A DNA stretch of 64,000 bases from Apostichopus japonicus (taxonomy: Eukaryota > Echinodermata > Holothuroidea > Aspidochirotida > Stichopodidae). The notes beneath the pieces are model-generated. The model had not been told where the DNA came from, did not search any database, and was given only the letters and a program-made list of their open reading frames with translations. This document shows positions 23,845 through 35,959 of this stretch, one piece after another. Numbering within the stretch: position 1 is the first letter of the stretch; the number at the start of each line of letters is the position of its first letter. The stretch lies in the NCBI RefSeq assembly GCF_037975245.1, contig NC_092566.1:16965001-17029000 (forward strand). The letters are read 5' to 3'. The translations under genes were made by a program, and so were the position numbers.

Positions 23845-26840
23845 CTAAAAAATAAACAAAAAAACTCGCTCAATCACTGAGCTAGAAAAAAATACTACAT
23901 CTCACTTTGAAGTGTTGACTGTGTCTTGCCAGTAAAATATTCTCAAACATAATGACATAATAATATAGTAATTTAACGGTAAACGTATTTTTTTTTTGGT
24001 ATGTGGACAATCGAGAAGGTCTTTTGATATTTTTGCTTAATAAATAATCGCAAGGAGTAAATACCCAGCCATTTTGAGTGTCTTTTGTATACCACATTTA
24101 CCTCTCGGCCTCACCACCCCGTGACACATGGGTGCATTATGTTGTGGGGTCTTTCATCCTGTGACACGTGTATGAATTTAATGTTTCAAACTTGGTTTTA
24201 CTGTGATGCAACAAAACCAATGTCAAATTATTCCTTTTAGTCTTCTGTAAAATCTACAAAAGGAATATTTATTTTCATTTGATACCCATTGCGGATCATA
24301 CTCAGTTCGTTGCCAATTGTTTGATTTGGGACTATATCATTCGAAAATATGTTGGCGTCGACAATGGTCAATGGCGGCAATGGCGTCAATGGCGTTAATG
24401 GCGTCAATGGCGTCGACAATGGTCATAGGTGGCATCGGTTAGGGATTAATAAACATATATAAATAACATTAATATGACATTGAACGACTGGTTTACATGG
24501 TATACATAAATAAAAAAACACCTCTACTAACTAGAGGAATTTTCTGACAGGCGACGAGTGTGACATGACCCAACTCACCAGCTGGGATAAAAACAAAAGG
24601 TAATTTAGAGTTAAAAGCAATGAAGACGTTAAAGATTTTTTAAAGTGCATTTGTTAGAATGCATCTTCCTGAATTGATTTTACAGCAATACAAATATCAA
24701 TCAAACCGCACAATTGTCTTCAATGCAGATACGATGCAGTATAGTTACGTAATACTCTTGTTCGTAATTTATTACGTAATGTAGTTACCTAATAAGGTAC
24801 TTACCACAAGCACTGCAAAGTGCGTGAGATGATTACATTTGCAAACGATTTGGTCATCTTTCTCTGTAATTTTGCAACCTTCATCTGACCATTCTCCTTC
24901 ACTGTTTTGCTTAGTATTCCAGAAAACGCACGTCTTCTCAACAATTGTCTCGTTTACTCCTAAAGGCTTTAGAAAAAGAAAAGCCAGATCATATATACAA
25001 TTATTGTTGTACTACTGAGTTGCTGAGTATGATAACATCACTTCGCGTTCATCCTTTTAAACTGAGGCGAAGTTTAGGATTAAGCCATACTTTTATATGT
25101 TCTAGACAATGTCTATTCCAAAATAATAACCCACATCCTGTTTAAATTTTACCAAAAACGACATTAAAATAAAACGAGTGAGACCGTCGTCACGGCTTTT
25201 TATGTCTTCCACCTTAAACCAAACCTGGCGCTGTTTTTTTTTTTGGGGGGGGGGGGGATTATACGTTATACAATAAGACAAACTGACAGCTCTTCAAATT
25301 GGCGTAGATGAATGTTTCACTTGAAATATCTTGGACTCGTTTTCGGTAAAGTGCAATATAGTAAGGTATAGTAGTTTGGAATAGGTATTACAGTACCCAT
25401 CATGACTGTCTGGTTTTATCATCTAATTCCCATTTAAAGAGTCTTTGCATTGGCATTAGGTTACAGTATATACTGTAATCTCTGTGTGAATCCTCCGGTT
25501 GGCATTACAGGGCTTACCGTTGAACCATATATATCTGTCAAACTGTAGTGATTGGGAAGTAGTATAATGTTAATAAACTAACCGTGTCTACGGTAAACCT
25601 TGTAACTATAGAATTTTCTTCATCCAAATCGTCTACTTCTAGTCCAACTATTTCTACAGTTGCTGCAATAACTTGACTTGCTATCACTCGTCTCCGTAGT
25701 TTAAAGTTCCCGTCTGGTAGATTGATTGGAATCTCTGACGGTTGGTTCGTCTGGCTCGTTTGAAAAAGTCTTGAGTCCTTGTATATGTAAAAACTAATTG
25801 GAATTTGCGTAATATTGTCGTCACCTTCAAAATAAATATCAAAGCAATATATATAAAAAAAAACGATCTGATACGTTAATAATACAGTACTTCTGCAAAT
25901 TTTCCAAGCATTGCTAAACATTAAAACTCATGCAAAGACATATTACATAGCTAGTTACTACCGTGCTAATGTTGAGAAGCAAATACTGGTCTTAAAATAT
26001 AGTCTAATTGTTAAAGCAATGTACTTTTCGTCATGGGAAAGGCACTTCTCATGTGTCTTTCGTTACCCATGTGACAAGTCACCAACGGGGTCCCACGAGG
26101 AACCTGTTGTATGGGTCGTTTTGTGATCGCAACCTGCGGGGAAATCCGCCAGCGACAATTAGATGTTGGCGCACTGCAGTGTCCCGGGATCTACGGTTAG
26201 AATTGTGCACACTTGGGTATTAGCGTGTGACAACTTACCAATGACTAACAGTTAACTACAATAACTGCAAAATCGTTTGGAAAGGCGTTCACCTTGATAT
26301 GAGACTGTTAACCTGTAGCTTTTGTTTTAATTTGTTACTTTAACAACAATGAATTGAAATATTGGTAACTTTCGTTAACTTTCGAAACACGTTAGGAAAT
26401 AAAACTGTTGGTATGAACTTACCTTTTTTGGTCAGTTCCAGAACCGCCTTGGGAACATAAATGGACGCTATGCTGTTGCCAGTCTGTACCTCTGTGTCGT
26501 TGTTGAACAGTCTCGTATTTTCCGTTTCAAAGTCAGCAGCTAGAACTTCTTCTTTGGATCCATTGGAAGGAGACAGGTTCAAAAAGGTAACCCCATTAGT
26601 TATGTCTGGGTCAAGTTTAACGGCTCTTACACCAACGTTATCTTGAACATCCGTAAAATTTTCTGGATTTTCCTGAACTTTCGATACTTGTTGCTCAAGT
26701 GAGATTACGACACTTGCAGTGCTTTCACTCTGATCCAATTTCGTCTCTTCTACTTCCATAAGGTTATTCACGGTCCCAACAACGGATTCTGTTACCTTGA
26801 AAATTGGTAAAAAATCATTCAAAATTTTAAATACTGCTTG

Positions 26841-26895
<55 letters not shown>

Positions 26896-29800
26896 TATAT
26901 ATATAACTAAATATATATATAATTAAATAAATAAAGAACAACACACCAGACAAATTCCACTTCACGACCGGTTTCGTCCTTTCGGGACTCCTCAGGCGAA
27001 GGTAGGAATCGAACCCCCGGATTTTGTGTCACAGACCGAAGTCCGTACCACTCGACCACAGTGATTCACTGGTGTGTGAATGCGTATTACCGAAGTGTTT
27101 ATACCCAAGTGAGTTCCACGAGGAACCCACTTTGTTCCTACAAATGCTTTCTGAAAATGATATGGCCGATATACGCCTACTTGAGGACAAATTTGGCCAT
27201 AAAATTTAGATCTTGCTAAATAATGGTACAAATGGATGAATTAAAACGTCTGGACTATGAGTCCCCGAAATCGACAATGATGTATAGTTATTCCTATTTA
27301 TTTCAGAGGACAAATAGAAGTTATTGGTCTTATCCATACTTCCGGTGAAGAACTGTTAGTTTCTGCAATTGATGCCAGAGATTTGGCAACATTGTCGATT
27401 TCTGTTGTATTCAAATTCTCCGTCTGTGTTGTCACTATGGCGAGGTCGTTTGCTATTTCCTCAACATTTTCTTCCGTAACACTTGTCTGTAAGATAAGAA
27501 ATCACGATATTGTCTAATAGGGAATAAATGCTTTTGTATCATTTGATGTATGTATGTATGTATGTATGCGTGTATGGACGGACGGATGGATGGATTCCTC
27601 TGAATCGAAGTTTTGCATTCTAAACCTTATTTTAATATTTTACTTTCAGCCCAATGAGAAGATATCTTGTCCTTGTACACTCTGCATTGTACGAAAGTTT
27701 TCTTAATGGTATTCTCGACAATGCAATTTTACTTCATTCTATGAATTGGTACATATCAATAAGTAATGTGAAAATCAACCTCAGTCAAACTATTTTAGCT
27801 TATGGCCGAAACTCATATAGTTTACCAACATTATAATTGTCACAGACGTATCTGGATAAAACATGTAATAGTGATAGTTTTGAGAGTCATTCATGGTTTA
27901 TCGAAGATAAAAGCCAAATAGAAACAGGTTAATGTGCCTTACATTTGCGATTCGTTCAATTTCATCTACAGCTTCTTCAGAGTTGTAACAAGTTGTAAGC
28001 ATGGGCTCCATCCAACCATCTTCGGCGCAAAATCTTGTTGCAAGAGATTGATTAGCTGGTGAGTAATTATATCAATCATCATGTAAACCCCATTAGTGGA
28101 TATCCCAATGAGCACAAGTACAATGTTTAAATTGTTAATACCGTAATCACGACGAAAAGTGTGAATATAGTCTGTAGTACCGCACACTCTTCGATTTGAT
28201 ACAATTTTCGGATAACGAAGAAACTTCCGCAATTCTTCGACCACCGTGCAAAGAAAACTCAACGGACCTGCAACACCATAAGGGAATCAGTGAGTTACAT
28301 AACCTCATTTACGAAAAAAAATATTCTAGGTCATTACGCAATCAAGGCATGTGTTGTGCTTACATTTGAGTCAACTATAGTGCATGATGAAGATCACAGT
28401 CACAATGTACTACTTATGTAATAGTTGCTATAACCTGAGCAGAAGTGAAGATGCAATCAAAATATGCTTTAAAGATACCGAGTGACAGATCCGGTTTTCG
28501 TAATTTTGATGAAACACCCTTCCTTCTTGTAAGTTGACCTTTTTGTTGTTAGTTGGTATTAATTACTTAATCTACTTGTATTATTTTATTAAGTTGCTTG
28601 GAGTCTTCTCCAGCGTGTTCATTCACTCACCTTTAGAAGATTCCTGATCACATGTTTGACTAGCATTCGCTTCCGTTCCTGGTATAACAGATCGAAAAGT
28701 AAGTTGAACTCCGGAGTAAGAGATCCTTTCAAAGGGACAACTTGCAAATAAGTCAACTGTTAACAAAGATAAAGGTGTATTAAAATTCGTGGATGGAAAT
28801 GAACAAATGTTGACGATGAGAAAATTATGCCCGTTTTAAATACTAGTCGTGGGTACATTGAAATAGTAAGTTCTACCTTCAGAATCATTAAAATATGATA
28901 TTATACATGAATTAATAATATAATAAATTCTGCTCCTCATTAGGCATGTAGGCTTTTGAATAATGTCGGTAATCCTAAAATCCGATATCAATAAGGCTCA
29001 AGTACGAAGATGAAAAACATATGTTTTTATAATGTTTTTCTCTAATAACAATTAAAACTCCGCCACATTTGAAATATCTGTTTAAACTATAATTATTAAA
29101 TCTAAAGTTACCATTGTTAAACAACATTCAAATGCTTAGTGTCATACCTTGTTTAGTTTAATGTTAAAAGCAAGACAGTGCCACTTGTTGCTGTTGTCCA
29201 GGTACAAAAATCACATACTATTGTGCCATTAATTACCATTGTGCCATTATACCAGGAAACGAACTATGGCAGTCAGTCCTCCGTGAGGTAAACTTGGTTG
29301 ACGTGTATTACAATTCATTCCTATAACGCTAAGCATCAAAAAATTATAATTATTTTGAAATTTCTTGAAAAAAATATTAGAAAATCAAATAATTTCGAAC
29401 TGTCATTTTGTTTGACCGGAGATTATTACTTTTGAAATATCTGAAAGGACATATTGAAACAGAATCATACAAACCTTCTCCTACGAGATGTGCTGCAAAC
29501 AATTCCTTATTCAATGTAACCAGGAAACGTGAGACTTCATTAGATGATGATATTACATGATAACCTGCCGAGATGGCGCTTTCGACCACTGCATATTCGT
29601 TGTCTCCAGTATTTAAAACGTTCCATAATACATTATCATTGTCTACAAGTAGGCTTTCGTAATCTCCATCAGAAATCCAAATGCGTATGTTAGGTTCTGA
29701 TTCATTACTTCGCACAAATACCGGTACTTTTCCTGGCATAGCCTTATTTGTTGATGGTACGACCATAGTTCTACAACCGTTCCTTAATGAACGTTCGGTT

Positions 29801-32800
29801 AATAGAATCGCAATTGGATGGTTAGTGAAAATATCGATAGAACAATTTGAAATTTCACTTGTAAGATCTACGGTTTCCCATGCATCCAGTGTAATCTCAT
29901 CTTCAAATGAGCACAATTCTGATGAAGATTCAAAAGTTACATCAGTTTCATCATATGCCGCAATTATTCGATATTTGTAAAAGCTCCCAGCAGAGATTGC
30001 AAGTGAGAATCTCAATCCCCAGCTAGTTACAGGTGGAAGGTAAAAAAGAGAATAACATGTCGACACCAACTCCATCATGACTGATACGGGCTTTGTGGAT
30101 TTCACGTACGTGCCAGATGGATCAAATTCGGAAAATGTTATTACATATGTTTCTAGGTCATCCAGAACGATTCTAAGAGGAGAATTAAAGTTGTATGTGA
30201 CCTCGTTCAACACATAATTTCTATGAAAGAAAATTAAAACCTCAGTATTCGGTTCGTTGGAAGTTACATAAATCGTTGAAATCACTGTTTCAGCTGCCGA
30301 AACTATGACATAATCCGTCTTCAGTGAGGTAAGAGGATAACAAAGGAACATGTGATTATAATTAGATAACGACATATAAGCATGAACTTCCGTTGCACCT
30401 AAAAGCTCTAAAGAGGATGGTCCTTGTGGGTTTTGAGAATGCTCAAACTGATTAAGTAATCCGCCATAGAACGGTCCGTATTGTTTTCCATGTAGATCCC
30501 TCACTCGAAGCCTTGTTGAATTGGTTACATCGTAGTCCATGAAGCCAAGTATGTAAGTAACGGGTCCTTCTGGTCTCGAAGAGAAACTAGGTACAACGAA
30601 AAGCCGCTTCAAATATTCCGCTAAAAACAAATAATTTGTAAAAATGAAATGAATTTAGTGTCGTGGTTATCTGCCTGCACTTTAGCTATGTTTCCCGTAT
30701 GTGACATCATGACCCATGATAGTATATAGCTACTTAATAATTGTCATTACCACACTTTCTTTGATCATGTCGAAGAAACTGTCATTCAAAACTGTAGAGA
30801 CATCAGTCCTACTTGCCTCCCCACCTTCACCAGTCAACGGAAGACGAAAACTAATTAACGATAATGGCTGTAAAAACATATGCCCGATTAACAATAGAGA
30901 ATAACAATCACAGATGAGATCTTATAGACACGGAACTGTTGCAAGAAGAAGCTGTGTCAAAGTGTAAACTGAATATTCAATTGATTTGTGACGACATCAA
31001 ACTGTCGCATAACGTTCATATTCTTCCTTAACTTGGTGTTGTTTTTTCGTTATTAGCAAGCACATTTGTGATTACGTAACCGTTCGCAGAAATACTATAG
31101 ACACAATACCAGTAATAATAGTCTTAAATTAGACAATTTTAGTATATATACCTGCATAGTTATTTACGTAAAAGGAAAAACCAATAAACATCATTCTTGC
31201 TATTGTCCGGAGATCCCAACAGTTGTACATCACGATTTGTGAAGATACCATCAAAAATACACTTGTTTTTTCTTTCTTTTTCCTTTGTAATAAAGAACTG
31301 CCCTTTTAATATTTAAACAGTGCTTATGTAAAAGTTAACATATCAATAACATTGCAATGTCTTGTGGTTAAAAAAAAAAAACATTTAAATAATAGAGTCT
31401 ATAGACACGGAATGCACGAAGAATCTAGTTTGTTGGAACATTTGGTGGTAACTTTGAGGTTGTCCACTCAAATCCAAATCACATCACAAAGTACCCTTGA
31501 GGTTCGTGACCCCCCCCCCCATACCCCTCCCGCCCAACAAGATAAATGGAGCACTCTTCCGCTGCTCCTTAATGCCAGTTCTATCACACATATGGGTTCT
31601 TGGGAGTACCAGAATGGAATTCAAGAACCGTTTCAAATTACAAAATATGCTATGCTTACGTGTGGTCGGTAATACCGTTGGTGTTGTTGAAGGCCATTTG
31701 ACAGTCGTTGTTGTAATAACTGTAGTCTTTCCCCCTGTTGTTACATCGGTCGTTCGAAGAGCTGTTGACGGAGGTTCTGTAGACTGTGGGAGCGTCGACA
31801 ATACTGCTGTCGTCGAAATTTCCTTAGTTGAGAATCGGGTTGTAGAATCTAACGCTGTTGTGACATCTGTTGTTTCATCTATCGCTGTTGTCTTTCCGCT
31901 TGTTGTTTCACTTGTTACATCGGTCGTTCGAAGTACTGTTGGCGGAAGTTCTGTAGACTGTGGGAGCGTCGACAATACTGCTGTCGTCGAAATTTCCTTA
32001 GTTGAGAATCGGGTTGTAGAATCTAACGCTGTTGTGACATCTGTTGTTGTTTCATCTATCGCTGTTGTCTTTCCCCTTGTTGTTTCACTTGTTACATCGG
32101 TCGTTTGAAGTACTGTTGACGGAAGCTCTGTAGAAGGTGGCTGAGTCGATAGTACTGCTGTCGTCGAAATATCCTTGGTTGAGAATCGGGTTGTAGAGTC
32201 TAACGCTGTTGTGACATCTGTTGTTTCATCTATCGCTGTTGTCTTTCCGCTTGTTGTTTCACTTGTTACATCGGTCGTTCGAAGTACTGTTGGCGGAAGT
32301 TCTGTAGACTGTGGGAGCGTCGACAATACTGCTGTGGTCAAAATCTCCATAGTTGAGAATCGGGTTGTAGAATCTAACTCTGTTGTGACATCTGTTGTTG
32401 TTTCATCTATCGCTGTTGTCTCACCGCTTGTTGTTTCACTTGTTACATCGGTCGTTCGAAGTACTGTTGGCGGAAGTTCTGTAGACTGTGGGAGCGTCGA
32501 CAATACTGCTGTGGTCAAAATCTCCATAGTTGAGAATCGGGTTGTAGAATCTAACGCTGTTGTGACATCTGTTGTTGTTTCATCTATCGCTGTTGTCTTT
32601 CCGCTTGTTGTTTCACTTGTTACATCGGTCGTTCGAAGTACTGTTGGCGGAAGTTCTGTAGACTGTGGGAGCGTCGACAATACTGCTGTGGTCAAAATCT
32701 CCATAGTTGAGAATCGGGTTGTAGAATCTAACGCTGTTGTGACATCTGTTGTTGTTTCATCTATCGCTGTTGTCTTTCCGCTTGTTGTTTCACTTGTTAA

Positions 32801-35800
32801 ATCGGTCGTTTGAAGTACTGTTGACGGAAGCTCTGTAGAAGGTGGCTGAGTCGATAGTACTGCTGTCGTCGAAATATCCTTAGTTGAGAATCGGGTTGTA
32901 GAATCATTTGCAGAAGTGACCTCAAGAGTTAAAGAATTGTCTGTTGTTGGTGAAAAAGAGGTCTTAGTGGTCTCTTTGTTAGTCGTGAGATAAATAGTAG
33001 TAGGTTTTGCCGTAGTTTTATTGGTTGTTGACGCAGATGTTGATATATTAGTTGGTTCAGTGGATTGTGCAACCGTTGAAATCACTGGTGTTGTTGTGTA
33101 GTTTGTGGTAGAAATAAAGTCTGTTGAGACATTTGCAGAAGTGACCTCAAGAGTTAAAGAATTGTCTGTTGTTGGTGATAAAGAGGTCTTAGTGGTCTCT
33201 TCGTTAGTCATGAGATCAATGGTAGTAGGGTTTGCCGTAGTTATATTGGTTGTTGACGCAGATGTCGATCTATTAGTTGGTTCAGTGGTTTGTGCAACCG
33301 TTGAAATCACTGGTGCTGTTGTATAGTTTGTGGTAGATTTAAAGTATGTTGAGACATTTTCAGAAGTGACCTCAAAAGTTGAAGGAGAGTCCGTTGTTGG
33401 TGATAAAGAGGTCTTAGTGGTCTCTTCGTTAGTCATGAGATCAAAAGTAGTAGGGTTTGCCGTTGTTATTTTGGTTGTTGACGCAAGGGTTAACATATTA
33501 GTTGGTTCAGTGGATTGTGCAACCGTTGAAATCACTGGTGTTGTTGGATAGTTCGTGATAGAATTAACGTCCGTTGAGACGTGTCCATCAGTCACCACAG
33601 CAGTTGAAAAATTGTCTGTTGTTGTTGATAAAGAAGTCTTACTGGTCTCGTCGTTAGTCGTTAGATCAATGGTTGTAGAATATGCGGTATTGATTTTGGT
33701 TGTTGAGATAGTAGTTTGCACATCTGTTTTTTCAGTGGATTGTGCAACCGATACACTCACCGGTGTTGTGAGGTACGTATAAGGATTTGCTGCTGTTAAG
33801 GCACTTGCAGTTGAAGAACTGTCCGTTGTTAGTAATGAAGAGGTCTCTGTGGTAAAATAAGAAGATGTTTTTCCTTGAGAACATGATTTTTTTCTGCTAT
33901 GAAATTATCGAAGTTATGTCATCGGTGAAAGTAGTGAACTCTGTTTCGCTATATTGTGTATGTTGTGGATGGATTCGCGCTTGTGGTTGAGGAGTTAGAC
34001 GAATTCGTGTGATCTGTCGCAGTAAGTTCAAATTCGATTCTATCGTCGAAAGAAATGGCTGATACTACCAGTTTGGGGATTTCTGCAGGCTAAACTATTA
34101 AAGCTTATTCGAATCTACACTGTGAGGAAACTTTTATCACTCGCACACGACTAAATATAACATTATATGACGAATGACCTATAAAATTTTCGTTTGTCGT
34201 ATTACAATTTACGCATTACGTACATCACGATTCTACTCTAACATATAAATACATTCCATTCACGTGAAGGGTTGTTAGGATATTGTTTCTACAGACACTA
34301 TGATTTCTGCACATATCTATTGCTAATCTCAGTACGATCTTAAACAGTCAAGCACTAGTGGCGATTCCTAATTATTTTCATTTTGTGTTCAACGTAATTT
34401 ACAACAAGCTACTCATTTTAAGGGATTTCATCGCACCAATATGTTCACCACCATCCCAAGACTTCACTTCTAATACGCCTAGGTCTATGGCTAAGTAGTG
34501 TATTGATAGGCTAGGCTACGTAAGCACCGTCTAATGTATATAAATCAAAAGATGTGGAATTCATCGCCTTGATCACATGTTACCTTATTAGATCTTTTTG
34601 AAACAAAAGGTCACTTACCGTGCCTTGCAGTGACATTACCTTGTATTTTCAGTGATTGAAACTACTGTTTAAACCCATAGCAACAGTATTCATTCGAAAA
34701 ACTCGTTAAACGGTCGTTTGGTAGAATGCTAGCCTATGTGCGATTAAATATACACTACCTGTTCAATTTGCACGTACTTGCGCTATGTTTGTAGTGTGTA
34801 TATTGTAAAGAAGTGCAGTATTCTTTTCCCCAAAACAGAGTACCGTCGCCCTATAGTCAGTATAAACATAAAACTGTCATTTTTGGTCGATTGTTTCTTC
34901 CTAGTTTGCAAGAAAATATTTCTATGGTAGCCCTATATTAGTTTGACTGAAAGCAGTTCTAACACATATTAAAGAATTCCAATACATGTAATTACACAAA
35001 CACGAAACGAAAAAACAAAGTTCTTGGTTACGTGATCTTTGTTGACAACTGTCGCATATCGTCTAGCTATTTGATGGCTATAAGTCACTTGATTTTAGTA
35101 ATAAAAAACTGGCGAGTCCGATAATACTACTGAACCAATCGACAAGGTTTTCACATCCAATCCAATCTAAACCCGTTTGTCGTGACTAAGAGAAGAACAT
35201 CAAAGTTTGTGGGCTTGAGGTTTCTCTATTGACAACGACATAATGTGGTATTTTCAAACCCTCAGTCCGGCCAAAAAAAAACTGAATGAAAATTGATGTA
35301 TTTAGCTTTGCTGGATAAATAACTCTTTCTATAAACATAAACTGAGCGCCCAAAGTAAAACAATCGCTATAGTTGAGTCGATTACCACAGAAATCACACA
35401 TTGAACCACGTACTAAACGGCCCGCAGGATATTAAAGAATAACAAATATACGACGTTTCCATATGCTGATTACGTTGTAGTGATTATCTTATACCGTTTC
35501 AATTTGAACGCAAATCAATTAGTTTAATTGTCTTTTAATTAATGTGTTGATAACAACTGTACACAAAATTGACTTACAACATGTGACAGAAGTTTTCAAA
35601 GCTCTATAATTCTTTGGATTTTTTTTCGTTTTCTCTTGTCTACAAATGAAGTTCGTTCAGTTTAATTATAGCAAATGTATTAGTTAGTAATTTAATTTCC
35701 TTCTTAATAAAAAAATCATAAGACTAGCGATTGAACAATGAAACAGAAATGTTACTTATCGCTTTTCTGGGAGAGTGAGGTAAGTAGAAACTAAACAGGT

Positions 35801-35959
35801 TTACCCTGTTATTTTTCAAACACAAGAACATACTCTGTCACATTTTCCTTTACTTATTATCCATTCCTGACAATTTTACAAATTAGCTCTCTTACCCACA
35901 TGCGTTGACAGTATTATCAATATCACGAACATGTCCTTGAATTTGTTATGGATGGCCAT
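20846..35959 (-). CDS. aGPCR gene B: signal peptide, mucin stalk, IgGFc-binding-type domain, HormR-like, GAIN/GPS, seven TM (complete)
   Basis: Thirteen exons in transcript order: 35896-35959, 31660-33846, 29475-30620, 28631-28756, 27943-28055, 27340-27486, 26423-26795, 25583-25824, 24805-24966, 23726-23844, 22364-22626, 21669-21738 and 20846-21362. All have consensus splice sites, all phases agree, and the sum is 5,529 bases. The product has 1,842 residues: signal peptide 1-21, mucin 22-750, IgGFc-type 751-1132, HormR-like 1133-1212, GAIN and GPS to about 1520, then seven TM and a 60-residue Ser/Thr-rich tail. It should self-cleave at the GPS and sit in the plasma membrane; ligand and G protein are unknown. 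aGPCR subgroup is not assignable by eye. The main doubt is whether the two 5' exons and the IgGFc exon belong to the same transcript as the receptor; phase and strand support it. Confidence 0.75.
24237..24424. repeat. Nine-base minisatellite in a gene B intron
   Basis: Repeats of GGCGTCAAT and variants fill about 24361-24424. The open frame on the minus strand (PLTPLTP) reflects the repeat, not a gene. Confidence 0.7.
24805..24966 (-). CDS. Gene B GPS exon
   Basis: A 162 bp exon in phase 0-0, acceptor CTTTTTCTAAAG ending at 24967. It reads TCVFWNTK, WSDEGC, then CKCNHLTHFAVLV: the four Cys and two Trp of a GPCR proteolysis site, with the HL/T cleavage triad intact. The receptor is therefore expected to cleave itself into a stalk and a seven-TM part. 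Gene C has the same exon with CNHLTSFAVLV. Confidence 0.9.
25583..28756 (-). CDS. Gene B HormR-like and GAIN exons
   Basis: Exon 28631-28756 (126 bp, SCPFERISYSGVQLTF ... QTCDQ) and exon 27943-28055 (113 bp, TRFCAEDGWMEPMLTTC) together give the four Cys of a hormone-receptor-like domain. Linker exon 27340-27486 (49 codons, NVEEIANDLAIVTTQ) and GAIN exons 26423-26795 and 25583-25824 follow. Gene C keeps the sizes 126 and 113 exactly, and gene A keeps 126, 147 and 373, which supports the boundaries. Confidence 0.85.
26840..27085 (-). mobile_element. tRNA-derived SINE carrying a hammerhead ribozyme motif
   Basis: On the minus strand an A box TGGTCGAGTGG (27048-27058) and a B box GGTTCGATTCC (27005-27015) stand 32 bases apart, as in a tRNA gene. 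The body runs into a TTTATTTAATTA and (AT)n tail at about 26843-26937. It lies inside a gene B intron in the same orientation as the gene. It is not a tRNA gene, because the acceptor and anticodon arms do not fold and a non-tRNA body follows at once. The ribozyme-like part starts four bases past the B box. Confidence 0.75.
26960..27001 (-). ncRNA. Minimal type I hammerhead ribozyme
   Basis: Read on the minus strand: stem I strand CTTCGC, then the core CTGAGGA (consensus CUGANGA), stem II GTCC with loop CGAAA and GGAC, then the core GAA, a very short palindromic stem III ACCGGT, the cleavage C at 26966, and the closing stem I strand GTGAAG. Stem I pairs over 6 bp with one G-U. Every invariant core base is present. 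The tiny stem III suggests cleavage as a dimer, as known for hammerheads of Penelope-like elements and retrozymes. Activity is inferred, not shown. Confidence 0.8.
29475..30620 (-). CDS. IgGFc-binding-protein-type domain exon of gene B
   Basis: One 1,146 bp exon, phase 1-1, 382 codons. It reads as the N-terminal domain family of IgGFc-binding proteins: YVTSNEPNTEVLIFF, KSTKPVSVMMEL, LPPVTSWGLRF, YRIIAAYDETDVTF, TNHPIAILLTE and SAGYHVISSSN follow the repeated beta-rich pattern of that family (ending in a 'keep control of the assets' HVI strand). The family is usually found in secreted mucin-associated or cell-surface proteins. Splicing joins it upstream to the mucin exon (C + CG gives Pro) and downstream to the HormR-like exon (G + TT gives Val). 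Gene A lacks it. Confidence 0.7.
30670..31650. repeat. Intron block of gene B shared with gene A (6960-7860 and 3590-3650)
   Basis: Non-coding sequence around 30720-31650 matches 6960-7860 base for base over most of its length (for example ACTTTCTTTGATCATGTCGA and the ATTTAAACAGTGCTTATG tract). Its left part matches 3590-3650 on the other side of the gene A retrotransposon. It shows the two mucin blocks come from one duplication. Confidence 0.85.
31660..33846 (-). CDS. Mucin-like repeat exon of gene B
   Basis: 2,187 bp, phase 1-1, same acceptor and donor sequences as the gene A mucin exon. The order of unit types is the same, but the copy numbers differ: here the unit of about 60 residues (TTDVTSETTSGKTTAIDETT) is repeated about six times, while the 75-residue unit occurs only about four times and the 41-residue unit is absent. 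Thr/Ser content and NYT/NIS sequons predict a glycosylated stalk. Confidence 0.8.
33847..35895. other. First intron of gene B
   Basis: The first 340 bases match the sequence upstream of the gene A mucin exon (12218-12560). The rest is unrelated AT-rich DNA with no further exon seen. Confidence 0.6.
35896..35959 (-). CDS. Signal-peptide first exon of gene B
   Basis: ATG at 35957-35959, 21 codons with a hydrophobic core MFVILIILSTHV, ending in phase 1 at G/GTAAGAG. It is on the same strand and in the same phase as the mucin exon acceptor. It is not similar to the gene A signal exons. Chosen as the start because it is the first Met and no in-frame upstream acceptor is seen. Confidence 0.6.

Noticed and set aside
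27005-27058. A and B boxes as a tRNA gene (also 44680-44734)
   Set aside because: No acceptor stem or anticodon arm folds, and non-tRNA SINE bodies follow directly.
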